64,000 nt of DNA, taken from the NCBI GenBank assembly GCA_018806985.1, contig JADANN010000256.1:37501-101500 (forward strand), given 5' to 3'. The stretch is from Angiostrongylus vasorum. Lineage: Eukaryota > Nematoda > Chromadorea > Rhabditida > Metastrongylidae. The notes beneath the pieces were generated by a model. The model did no database searches and was not told the origin of the DNA. It saw nothing but the letters and a program-made list of their open reading frames with translations. The stretch's first letter is position 1. Each line of letters opens with the position of its first letter. Below are positions 35,464 to 45,826 of the stretch, in pieces. The translations under genes were made by a program, and so were the position numbers.

Positions 35464-35735
35464 AAAGCTTTCGGTGTTGATCAATCTCCTAGGGATGGCC
35501 ATGCATTCAACTTCATTAAGCATCGTTTGGAGGTGATTGAATGCATATCTGATCTTTACAATGAATTGCGGTGGCCTACCGATGTATCGAGCCAGTGATG
35601 CTATGTTCCCCGGACAAGTCTGGTACCAATTTGCCGACCTCGGAGGAATGTTAGGCTTGGTGGGACAGGGCTGCGGCAATCTATTCCATCTGTATTGCCG
35701 GGCACCTACGATCACTTCGCCACACGTGCCCACAA
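35464..35735 (-). repeat. SINE family A copy
   Basis: Minus-sense, between the GM130 and TMEM229 genes. Confidence 0.9.
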
Positions 35736-36387
35736 AACGGCATAGTAGTGAAAAGTACGGGAACCTGTTGCCTTGAAATTGTTCTAGGTCGTAATTTACG
35801 AGGCACTATCTCTTGATTTACGTGTTTTGTCTCCTCTAAATCATCGTTCGATCAACACAGACATTAGTACGTAACACCAATTGACTTTAGATGGTGTTGT
35901 AGGCAAAGCATTTGGGTCACAGCAGTAACTCAATATCGAGGTGGGTTGCTACATTTAAGCTGCTTTCATTAATTCGAGTCAATTAATCTCTATATTGTAC
36001 ACTCATCCTCCCTCGATATGTTCGATGAATAAGGAAACCATCTCCCTCCTATAATGTTGATCGGTGACTGTTCTGTAGAGTACTTAAGAAATACTGTTGG
36101 TATAACTTTGTCAAGGATATGTGGTGTATACGTGATTGGTAGCGTGAATACACTATCTTGTGTATTTCACCAGATGAAAGATGGAATTCTTTGTGTGCAC
36201 GATATGCCTTCGGGGCCAAACTTTGCAAGTGCTTTTCTTTTGAAAACAGTATGTGGAGCATTGCTATATTTCAATGTTTACCACCGTTGAAATATTGATA
36301 CGCATGCATTGTTATTTGTAACGTCTTTGGGTTTATCTAGACCTTGAAGGTTCTTAATGCAATAGGTTTGGATTTATTTCTTTGCAG
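35736..36387. other. no gene seen upstream of TMEM229
   Basis: Open frame 36054-36290 has no recognisable product. The segment ends in the tttctttgcag acceptor at 36387, which may receive a spliced leader. Confidence 0.35.
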
Positions 36388-36415
36388 CACAGTTAGAAGC
36401 GGATTAGGCAAGTGC

Positions 36416-38982
36416 ATGACAGTCCTTCATCGTCAGTGGAATGTCTACGAGAGGCTCTTTCTCTACGGGTTGTTCGGCTTCGCAGCTGAGGTTAGTTATA
36501 AATTTTCATAATTGACGTGATGATACGCATATCTCTTTTTTTTTGCCATATTCTCGCAAACATAGTTTTTCCAAGATTTCCTTAAACGAATACCCAATCT
36601 AGGTGTGCTTTACTGCAACATGGGAAGCTGTCGAGCACGGGAATCGCAAGTTGATTGGAGTCACTTCTATGTATATTTTCTTTGTTTACGGTTTTTCTAT
36701 TCTTCTATTGGAGAAATTATACCTTGTTCTGAAGGTATGCGTTTTGATTATTCAGAATTTCGTTGTTATGAATGATAGTTAGCAACGTTCTTCAGTTACT
36801 CTTAACCTTATATGGATAAGTAATAGTAATTTAGAACCTTATTCCTCTTCCTTTTCGGGCGGCTATTTATGTCTTTGTGTGCTACAGTTGGGAATTCAGC
36901 ACTGGGCTTTTTTTGAAACGATGGGATGCTTGTCCATGGGACTATGAGAGGTACTTTAGGTTTTTTCATTATTTTCTTAATTAGTTCCGATCCATCAGGA
37001 CATTTACCAATTGTAGTCGAGTTTTTGGATGAAGAAGCTTCTTTGAATCGTTCGTACCCTCGCAACTGTTTATCGCCTCATCGTGGCTAGGAGGTGTTCC
37101 TCGGTGTCGGGCTGCGATGTATAGCAGTGGGATTCATCCACCCGGCAGGGTCTCCCCACCTGAGAAGGAGTCCGACGTTTCCATCAGGAAGCCAGCTAAG
37201 AGCAGACCAATATCGGGGTCCACCACCGTCTTGGTACCAAACTAGTCGCATGGTGTCAAGTCTCCCTTTGATCCACAAGGGCGGAGATTGCCTGTGGTGG
37301 TCACTGACGACCTGAAGCAGACTTTGGCTAGGCTGACCTTAGGACTCTAGGGAATCACAATGGCTAAGCGAGGAAAACTCCGAAAAGATGGAAATTTTGT
37401 TGGGGCGCGCACAACTAATGAGGACTGGCTATCCCAGTATCTAAATAGGTAAGTTTATTCGTACAACGATCTGGTATAGATGCTGTGTATGTGTGAATAA
37501 CGGGGAATAGATCCTAGAGATTGAGTAAAGTGGAACAAATGGATAGAAATGGATAGCCACGAATGTGTCTTCTAATGTGTGACAAGATCATTATTCGGGA
37601 TATTTTGTAGTTTTTTCGTGTTAACGTAGAGAACTCGTTAAAATCTCAGCCATATGTGAAAGACTGTCACCGGCGAGTTTTTCTTTTCGTCTTACATTTT
37701 TAAATATAGTTTCACATTCTTTTAAAGAAAAATATGGCGTGGCGGACTTCAGCATAGCCACTATTGCAACATTCCCATGGTCTACAGGATAGTGTGAGTG
37801 CCATCAAATATGGTTGTTAAAGAAATCAAAGTAATTGTTGTACCGTGTGTATGAACATGCTTCTGTTTACATTTTTATTTCCTACTAGTTGTCATGTGAC
37901 TTGAACCATTCCTAGTGAAGTCAACGTTCTGTGACGCGTGCCAGATTCGCATAGTGGGTTCTGTTCGTTCGAGGTATAAAAAAGCACTACACTCTTCGTC
38001 AGGAATCTCCTTGAAGAAATCTGATTTTGTTTTTCATCATTTGGTCGTCGCATTCCAGACATCTTGATTGTGATGAGGGATACATGTGCTTCTGCACATG
38101 CATTTCATTACCTACTTGATTACTTCGATGGGCCATCCTCACTGGTTGTGCAGGCCACAGCATAATCTTCTTTTTTCGGAGTCTTGCTGGTTTAGCCATT
38201 GTGGTTCCTTGTAGTCCCGAGGTCACTTTAAGCAAAGTCTGCCCCATTTCGTCCTCACCACAGACAGCCGCCGCCCATGTGAAGCAGAGCGAGATTTGCC
38301 ACCATGCGACTAGTCGCGACTAGTCTGATACCAGGATGGTGGTGGATCATGGTATTGGTTTACTCTTAGATGGGATTCGTGATGGACACGCCGGATTCCT
38401 TCTCATCTTGGAAGACCCTGCTGGGGTGATGAATCCCCTCACTGTACATCGCAGCCCGACATCCAGGGTCACCTCCCAACCACGATGAGGAGGCAAACCG
38501 TTAGGAGGCACAACAATGCACTAATGATGTAAGCACTTTATATCAAGTAAATGCGCTTCCTTTGGGTTCTCTGTTTAGCCGCTATGAAGTGAGCTAATCA
38601 TGCTTCAGTGAATTGGCTATGGTTCTTCAATCTCGTTACTGTTGGCATTATTGCTGCTATTTATTATTATGACTATTATTATTACTACTGTTGATTTGGA
38701 AATTGCTTGTGGTTCCTTATGGACATCATTTCTTATCCGCAAACGTTTGTATAAAGCAAAAGTAGCACCGTTTGTTTCTGTAGTAATGGTTTTTGTCGTC
38801 TGAGACAGTTTACTAGTTTCAGTTATTTTCACTATCACTTTATGGGACTGATTACTTTTGAATACATTCCGGTATGGTACGTGTCGTCAATCGCTTGCGA
38901 GAGGTTCCTTATACGCTACGCTTTGCAATCAGCATGGCTGATTACAGAGGAGGATTATGAAGCAGTTGGAAAAAGTCAATAA
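36416..38982 (+). CDS. TMEM229: TMEM229-family multi-pass membrane protein
   Basis: Four exons: 36416-36490, 36603-36734, 36835-36950, 38823-38982; phases fit, 160 residues, close to human TMEM229B (167). Recognised from motifs in order: LYGLFGFAAEVCFTATWEAV, GVTSMYIFFVYGFSILLLEK, YSWEFSTGLFLKRWDACPWDY and HFMGLITFEYIPVWY, with four hydrophobic segments at about residues 14-35, 47-62, 76-95 and 115-135. Cellular function of the family is not established. The ATG at 36416 is chosen because it lies 28 bases after a strong acceptor and matches the family start; the frame is open back to that acceptor, so a slightly longer N-terminus is possible. Intron 3 (1.9 kb) holds two family B repeats in opposite orientation. 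Confidence 0.9.
37063..37445 (-). repeat. family B repeat
   Basis: Minus-sense, in TMEM229 intron 3; from 'tttatcgcctcatcgtggc' to 'ggctatcccagtatctaaat'. Confidence 0.85.
38125..38512 (+). repeat. family B repeat
   Basis: Plus-sense, in the same intron as 37063-37445, with 'gatgggccatcctcactgg' and 'gatgaggaggcaaaccgtt'. Confidence 0.85.
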
Positions 38983-40020
38983 GGTCCTATCTAGATTTGT
39001 ATTCTTTTTATTGTTCTTATCTTCGTTTTTCTGTTCTTACGAGAGAAGTCAGTTCGACGGGCTCAAGTATTATCTTTTAATGACATTTCACCCGTAAGCT
39101 ATCTAGGTTTTGTGATAGGGTACACTCTAGTCAGCTGATTCCAATGTCAATTCTAGTCAGTTTCTTGATAATCTTAATATATAGTGATCCCAGCTTCAGC
39201 TCTAGTCAATCCGTTGTCAATCTCTTCTTTCGTGCAAGTCATTTATTACTGTTACTAATATTACTTGCCCCGATAGACTAGTCAGTTTTACTTACTATTT
39301 GCAGTTTTGTTTATTGTAACTGCTTTCCTCTATTATTGATATGCTTCACATCGTCGAAACCATAATTTTTACTACCAAGCCATCCACTGCTTTGTCTTTT
39401 TTACTCCACCTTACCTCGTTTCAAGTTCTACTTGAGCTAACCCTATTCTACTAAGTGTGTACCTAAATTTTTCCTTGTTGTCAAAGGCGTGAACCCATCA
39501 TTCCCATATTTGTGCGGCAGCTCTAAACTTTCCTGTATGTTCTGAGAACCATCACCATCCTGTGATTTGTGACTCATTGGGAAATATTTCTGAATCTTCA
39601 CATTATGTCGACTGCTGCTGATCCGTTTTCCGTTCGGCGTGGAATGCTGCGGGATGTGTCGAGAAAGATTAGGACCACGTCTTTTTTTTAAAGGAAAATG
39701 CTGTTCTTGGTGGTATTCAGTAGGAGACGCTGCAAGTTGCACATTTAGTTAGCTCCTCGAAAATATCCTGTCGAATATATGATGTGATTGAGATTATGCG
39801 TAGCGCCATCTTTTTTTTTCAATATAGGTTTCCCTTTGTAACTAGGTTTGTGGCTTGTGCGTTCAGCATGGATAGGTCACAAAGGCTTCCTTTGTTTTCA
39901 ATCCATTCCAGCTGAACTCGAGTGCAGTGTTCGTAGATGTCTCTATTTTGTGCTGGTTACCACCTTTTTGGTAACGAATAGCATGTACTATTTACACTTT
40001 TCAACATGTGTTTATGTTGT
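38983..40020. other. no supported gene; one minus-strand open frame
   Basis: The minus frame 39742-39443 (99 codons, hydrophilic, Lys/His/Ser-rich) has no recognisable family and no clear splice sites. The rest is AT-rich with runs of imperfect 'tcaattctagtcag' repeats around 39120-39220. Confidence 0.3.
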
Positions 40021-40024
40021 TGAG

Positions 40025-40215
40025 CTTACACGAGGTTGACAGAGATGTTTATTCGGCTAACGTTTCTTCGTCTTCATCGGAGCCGACTATCCCTGTCGAT
40101 ATTCCACAGTTGGATCCTTGCCGATGCTCCACAGTTGGATCGTCGGCTCTGATGAAGACGAAGAAGTCGAAACGTTAGGCGAATAAAATTTGTTTACCAA
40201 CCTCGTGTTAGCTCA
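40025..40215. mobile_element. palindromic Penelope-type terminal pair with hammerhead-like core
   Basis: Inverted arms from 'gttgagcttacacgaggttg' to 'caacctcgtgttagctcaac'. The plus arm carries CTGATGA (40149-40155), a short GAC/GTC stem, GAAAC (40069+100, i.e. 40169-40173) and GTTA. The minus arm has the same layout with changes. Confidence 0.65.
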
Positions 40216-40219
40216 ACAA

Positions 40220-41375
40220 GATAAACACATGTTGATTGTTGTAGTACCGACGTTAAATGACTGTCAGTTTCAAAATTACACTTTTCAGTCCTTATTGTAC
40301 TTTCAGTGGTTGTAATTTTTGCATTCGGTGAATTTCTATGTTCTAATAGATTCATGGTGGTCAAGCCGAACTGTAAAATCATATTATCCAAGAGGTTTTT
40401 GTAATCTTTCGCAAGACATGTTCGTTATAAAGTACCCTACGGTCGTTTGTGATTATGTATGTGTCATTGAAATTCTCCCAGTACGACTTCAGAAAACTTG
40501 TTTCGTAGCTATGTTGGGAATAAAACTGTTTCCTTTAAGCCTTGTTTTTTTTTCCATAAACAAACATACCATGTAGAATGACATATTTCTCAAAAAGGTT
40601 TACTTTTGAATGATTCTTTATACGCTATCAAGTGGAAACAGTAATTCCAAGCACAGGTCTGCCGTTAGGGGGATCCTAGCCTGCTGGAATTCATACAGTC
40701 GGACAGGATTCGTGGATCTTTAACAAATGCGCAGTATACGTAAAGGCATCTTCACGACGTTGCATGTCTAATACTACGGGGATTATCTCACGTATTCTTC
40801 GTAGAAACAAAACTACCGTTGGTTCAAAGGTTCACATAGATTATTCTAACAGTCACGGTATGAAGCCCAGCACGCCAACATAGCGCGAGCTCCATGTGGC
40901 TCTTCGACGTGTTAGAGCGTCGTGGCGCCGTGGTCAGGACGTGTTTTGCAGGGCACGTGGGCTCTATCTCTGCAATTGGGTCAGCATTTTTTGAGTAGAG
41001 CATATTTACTCGCCGTGAGTTCTGCTATACATTCTTACCCTCCTGCGACAAACCGGATTTGTCCAAGAAACCCAGATTTGTTTATTACCTCCTGTGACAA
41101 ACCAAATTTGTCCAAGAAACCCAGATTTGTTTATTGAAGTGATTTTCGACGGAGAATGAAGTGTGTCTCTAGTTCCGTTGGCTATTTACGGGAGCTTTTT
41201 TTCATATGTGGGCTATATCTCGATGTGATCGATCCGATCATACGCCATGCGAAATTTTTTCCCAGTAGGTTACGTATCAGAGGATATGATTAATATATAC
41301 TTGCTAATTCGTTTTGTAAAATTTCACTATGACCCATCTCCACGTCTGTTGTGCGGATCCAGCAGTTGATGGATA
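40220..41375. other. no gene seen; one short tandem repeat
   Basis: No exon recognised. 41040-41135 holds two tandem copies of a unit of about 50 bases ('gacaaaccggatttgtccaa' and 'gacaaaccaaatttgtccaa'). Confidence 0.5.
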
Positions 41376-41379
41376 GAAG

Positions 41380-41475
41380 GATAACGCTCTCGGCGTTGAT
41401 CAATCCCTGAGGGATGCGCCATGCACTAGACTTCATTAAGCATCGTTGGAAGTGACTGAATGCACATCTGGCAGA
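41380..41475 (-). repeat. SINE family A, 3' fragment
   Basis: Only the tail part in minus sense ('gctctcggcgttgatcaatc' onward). Confidence 0.75.
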
Positions 41476-41544
41476 CATGCCACAAATTTATTTGATTTAC
41501 GTCTCATCGTATTCTTTATGTGTAAATTTTTCGTCTTAGATGTC

Positions 41545-41860
41545 TTAGATGACCCTGTCCTCACCTCTACTGTGTGGATCCCAGCACTTCTCGCATTCGA
41601 TTCGTACTCCTTCCGTTCATCGTCCACAATGGTCTTCGAACACTTGGCGTCTTGTTTCGGTTGCTGCTTTAGTATATCGTTTTCCTTACGAATGCCTTAG
41701 AATGCTGGTCGAGTCGACTCTGTTTGTAGTGTTGAGGATAGCCGGACTAGGCGTTCATACGTAGATACGAGGAGAGCGTTGGGTATGAGCTCGAACCAGA
41801 ACCTTTCTTCATGATGGACTGCATCACTAACCACTGCACTAGCCCTACCTCAATGTGACA
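41545..41860 (-). repeat. SINE family D copy
   Basis: Minus-sense: 'gatcccagcacttctcgc', 'gctggtcgagtcgactctg'. Confidence 0.65.
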
Positions 41861-41984
41861 AATAGTAATGGCAATTCTAAAATGCGACAATCGAATGTAC
41901 GAAATGAACCTAGGATACGACATAGTGCGTAGTCGCTTTTGGCACTAGGTCCTTCATATTCTTTGTAATAGCCCGTATTTATTG

Positions 41985-42320
41985 AGTCGACCGGATTTCA
42001 TGTGGTGGTTCCAGGTATGACAGCACAAGTAGTGAATGTCTCGCTAAAACTATGCAGACACGCGGAAACCACCTACGCAAAAGAAGTGGGGGTACTGGCA
42101 AGCCAGAAATCGTGAAACAAAAGCAGACAAGAACGGACAAGAGTCCCACTCGTAACGGCACGGCTCTGAGGAAGGCGACCATGAACGCCAACAACAACAA
42201 CGACGACAACAGCAACAACAACGACAACAGCAACAACGGCAACAACAACATCGACAACAACGACAACATATACCAACCTCGCATCAGCTCAACAAAATCA
42301 GTTCATAAGAACATATAAAT
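41985..42320 (+). mobile_element. Penelope-like element 3' end, degenerate, with (AAC)n
   Basis: Contains 'cggctctgaggaaggcgacc' (a mutated hammerhead-like core), an AAC-rich run at about 42188-42265, and the end 'cctcgcatcagctcaacaaa'. The same end occurs at 55605-55885. Confidence 0.6.
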
Positions 42321-43255
42321 AAGAGCAGAGAGATTCCCTTGGAAAAAGAACAAAGGGAATCTTCATTACAAACGTCTATAAGCCATACCTCATACCTCAT
42401 GACAAACTGCGACATGAAAGAACTACGTTTTTCGTGCGTCACCTTCACCCAAGTCGTTCAGAGAGAAATCCATAGTTAAGGGGCGTGAAGCGCACTGTTT
42501 AGCGCACACTGTGGCTGGTGCGGCCTCTGCAAGGCCAGAAATTAGGCCTCGGCCCAAGCTGCGCTAAGCCGAAAGTCACGAGTGCTAGATATAGCCAGTG
42601 GCGGTCATGTCGTGCGCTTTTCGTATTTCTTATGGGAAGTCGTTCTGCTCTGTCACTTTCTTTATCGTATATTGCATATATATGAGTTAAATATCTAGTG
42701 TGTGCAGTAGAATGTTGATTTCTTAACCTGGAAACTAGGCTGCGGCTTTAGTTAATGGCGCGTTGTTCAGCGCAGTCGAGGAGAACAAGTGGGATGCGAC
42801 TACACTGCGACGTGGTGTTGCTGACGGAGAATGCCCACCGCAGTGGTCTGGCTCGAACTCTTCGTACCACCAGGTGCAGTGAGGGATTGGTAACGCTGAG
42901 CAGAAGTCGTGTCAAAGTGGGTTCGTGTGGTCGTATTTCTCTGTTTCTTTTTGTTTCAGGGGGCGTTTAGATAGCTTCTAGAGCTTTTTAAAGATTTTAG
43001 CTCTTTGTTTCTATCTATAGAACTTGCACAAAGGCTTCTGTTATTCTTGTTTTTTTAAATCTACCTTCATATTTATTCACTCAGCGTCTCAAACCAACTT
43101 TGACCATGAAGCTAGCAGTTGCGGGAGAGGAAGTAGCTGATTGACAACGTACAAAAAAAACAGCAATATAAAGATTGCCGATAAGGAAGAAATTAGGAAG
43201 GTTGCAATGCTTGTTAAACATATATCAGTATTTTTGAGATGATTTAAGGAAACTG
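42321..43255. other. no gene seen
   Basis: A GC-rich patch at about 42480-42610 and another at 42750-42920 are unlike the surroundings but match none of the repeats here. No exon recognised. Confidence 0.35.
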
Positions 43256-43257
43256 TA

Positions 43258-44125
43258 AAACGGGTGTGGTTGTCGTTGTTGTTGTTGTTATTGTTGATGT
43301 GGACTAGGTACTATGCGCGTAATATCCCGTTTATCCTACCCTTCATCTCAAATGATGTAAGTGCAGCCACAAGACGCTGCTTAAGAACGGTGGCTCTTGA
43401 GGATCCGGTAAACGTAGTTGAAATACCACCAAGTACTCTTAGGCGCCAGCTAGTTCGTAACCGCCTATATGGTCGTGTATGTGCAACGCAAAATTGCATA
43501 ATTTGCCCTAATGGTAGAGACGGTGATTGCATGAGCTCGGGTACAGTCTATCTGATCTCCTGTAAGGCATGCGGAGACGAATACATTGCCGAAACGGGTA
43601 GACCACTTTGTGTCCGCATAAAAGAACACCTAGTCGGTAAACATAAACCAAATACCCCACTAGGCAAGACCCAGAGACATAACGCGGACTTTGAAGTACA
43701 GGTCACGATCCTCGCACGGGAATCGCGAACACACGCGCGCAAAACTCTCGAGGCGTTCTGGGTCATTTCCAGAAATTCGAAAATGAACCGCAGGGAAGAA
43801 TGTCTCATTATCAAAGAGATATATAAGCCTATTATTCTGATAGGAGGGGCACATTACGCTTCCATGTGATTTCTCTGCGGTTGATCTCTACGCGACATAC
43901 TCAATGGAAGACACATAGAAAGCAGTGAGGTGCAAAAGAAATGTTGTGTTTAATGTAATTGAAATCTTAGTTTAGCATTTTCTCTGTTTGGTTATGGAGG
44001 TGTTTGGCCGAATAGATTGCTGCCAACTTGACCTTTCCAAGCTCTGAGGAAGGCGAAATCCGCCGAAACGTCAGCTTGTTCGTGAATAAAGAATAAAAAT
44101 AACACCTCGTGTTTGCTCAACAAGA
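43258..44125 (+). mobile_element. Penelope-like retroelement, 3' half (GIY-YIG endonuclease and 3' end)
   Basis: 5'-truncated element. The open frame 43264-43869 carries the GIY-YIG-type endonuclease of Penelope-like elements: a Cys-rich stretch (CATQNCIICPNG), then GTVYLISCKACGDEYIAETG and RPLCVRIKEHLVGKH, and a later LEAFWVISRNSKMNRRE block. The reverse transcriptase is missing. The non-coding 3' part (43990-44125) contains the best hammerhead-like motif of the window (44038-44078) and ends near 'cgtgtttgctcaacaagaat'. A GTT-rich run opens the piece at 43270-43290. Confidence 0.85.
44038..44078 (+). ncRNA. candidate small hammerhead ribozyme variant
   Basis: Layout in order: stem I strand CAAGCT (44038-44043), CTGAGGA (44044-44050), A, stem II GGC...GCC (44052-44054 with 44062-44064), GAAA (44065-44068), C, GTC (44070-44072), stem I strand AGCTTG (44073-44078), which pairs perfectly with the first. 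There is almost no stem III, as in the small hammerhead variants known from Penelope-like elements. The extra A after CTGAGGA departs from the classic core. Activity is untested. Confidence 0.55.
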
Positions 44126-44283
44126 ATACGAAGAATTACTTGATCAATGCGGAGTTTAATAGAAAGTCGGACGTGGGATGTCTAAGGAGGATTTCCATGT
44201 TTTTAGTATTTGTTAAAAATATCAGAGACCATAGACTGAATTGTGTTCTTCCCTCAATCGAGCAGATATCTCAACGTTAAAAA

Positions 44284-44614
44284 AGCTCTCGGCGTTGATT
44301 TACCCCTTAGGAATGTGCCATGCATCCGACTTCATTATGCATCGTTGGAGGTGAGTGAGTGCATATCTGGCGTTTACAATGGCTCGCGGTGACCTAGTGT
44401 GGTCTACCGATGATTTGCCACCATGTGACTAGTTTGGTACCAGGACGGTGTTGGATCCTTGTACTGGTTTACTCTTAGCTAGGCTTCCTGATGGAAACGC
44501 CGGACTCCTTCTCAGCCAGGGAGACCTTGCCAGGGGATGAATCACCCGCTCTACATCTCTGTCCAACTCCAAGAACACCTTCCATCCATGATGAGGCGGT
44601 AAACCGTTGGGAGG
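44284..44614. repeat. chimeric repeat: family A joined to family B
   Basis: 44284-44411 is the tail half of family A in minus sense; at 'tctaccgat' it switches to the interior of family B in plus sense ('gatttgccaccatgtgact') and runs to 'gatgaggcggtaaaccgttg' at about 44611. Confidence 0.75.
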
Positions 44615-44659
44615 AAAATTTAAGTCTACGGTTGATAACATCATCTGTGACTTGCTGCT

Positions 44660-44830
44660 AAGGTTCGAGCATTGAAATATCCGGGAGAGTTACAACCACA
44701 ACGACGCTGAAATATTTGCAAAACATGGACCTCAGGCCAGATCGAACCACGATTATCATTTTCAGCGGCTCGCGCGTTACACACTGCACCACTGAGGCTA
44801 TTACTTTGCCTTGTTCTCAGCTAGTTTTTC
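44660..44830 (-). repeat. SINE family C copy
   Basis: Minus-sense: 'aaccacaacgacgctgaaat', 'gatcgaaccacgatta', 'cgttacacactgcaccact'. Confidence 0.6.
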
Positions 44831-45340
44831 AGATTTTTTCTTGTACTAATACCTATTTGAACGTGACGTTTTCCTACTTTTATCTATTTTGCACAGGTTG
44901 TTTACTTTGCAGGGAGGTACAGGATATGTGTTGAATGTCGCTACCAGATCCGCCATGAGAAGACAACCGATCGAGGTATCGAATTTAGTTTTTAGTGAGT
45001 AGCTCTTAGCACTGCGTAGCATAGGTTTTTACTTATTTCGACGTGATTAACGTTCATTCTGACTCCCTGTTATCTCCACACGTAATATTAATATAATATT
45101 GTATGTCATGTAAAGTTGAACATCCATTTTCCGCGGCCCAGATCTTTCTCATCTGTTTTTTTCTGTTTATATTCCGTTCTAGTCGAAATTACTCTTTGGT
45201 CATGCCCCTAAAATAGAATAGCGATGACCTCTTTTGCAACTAAGGCGGTATGAATTGACTTTCTGCTTAATATTACCGTTAGTTTCTATGCACGATGGCT
45301 TTACAGATTTCAGTGATTTATTCATCAGCAATGGAGATAT
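44831..45340. other. no supported gene
   Basis: A block at 44898-44975 follows a ttttgcacag acceptor and is open for about 25 codons (YRICVECRYQIRHEKTTD) before a gtatcg; it could be an alternative first exon of lrr-1 but its phase and homology are unproven. Confidence 0.25.
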
Positions 45341-45344
45341 TGAG

Positions 45345-45770
45345 ATGTGAACAAAACTAAGGACTCCATGTGGGCATCGAATCTGCGATTACTCTTAGCG
45401 GGAGCTCACGTGCTTGCTATATACCACAGCAACAGAGGCCCTCGCTTCGACTTTCTCTCACACTAGTTTCTACTGTATCGATGCTACCAGCAGGATTAAA
45501 ACAGTAGCGAAAGAGAGTGGAGAAAAAAGGAGGCTTGCTGATAGTATCAATAGAGATGAAACAAGTCAGGGAAAGAAAAAGCAAAGAAAAAAGAAAAGGA
45601 CTAGGTTGGTGTGGTGGATAGCACATGAGGCCCCGGTAAGGATGATCGCATGTTCGAAGTCAACATTGGGTCCCGAATTTTGCTCATATCTCAGCGTCCT
45701 TGTGGTTGTGTTTCACATCGTATCCTTTCATGAAAAAAGAGTAGGCAGTAAGTAAAAGTTAAAACGTTTA
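45345..45770. repeat. SINE family C copies, both orientations
   Basis: 45345-45430 is minus-sense and 45590-45765 plus-sense ('gatagcacatgaggccccgg', 'cgcatgttcgaag', 'ccttgtggttgtgtttcac'). Confidence 0.55.
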
Positions 45771-45826
45771 TCAGCACTGAAACACTGTCGAGGACACTGA
45801 GTTCAAACAATTCCCCTATTTGTCCC

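Noticed and set aside
41040..41135. CRISPR-like direct repeats
   Set aside because: Only two tandem units without spacers, in a eukaryotic genome.
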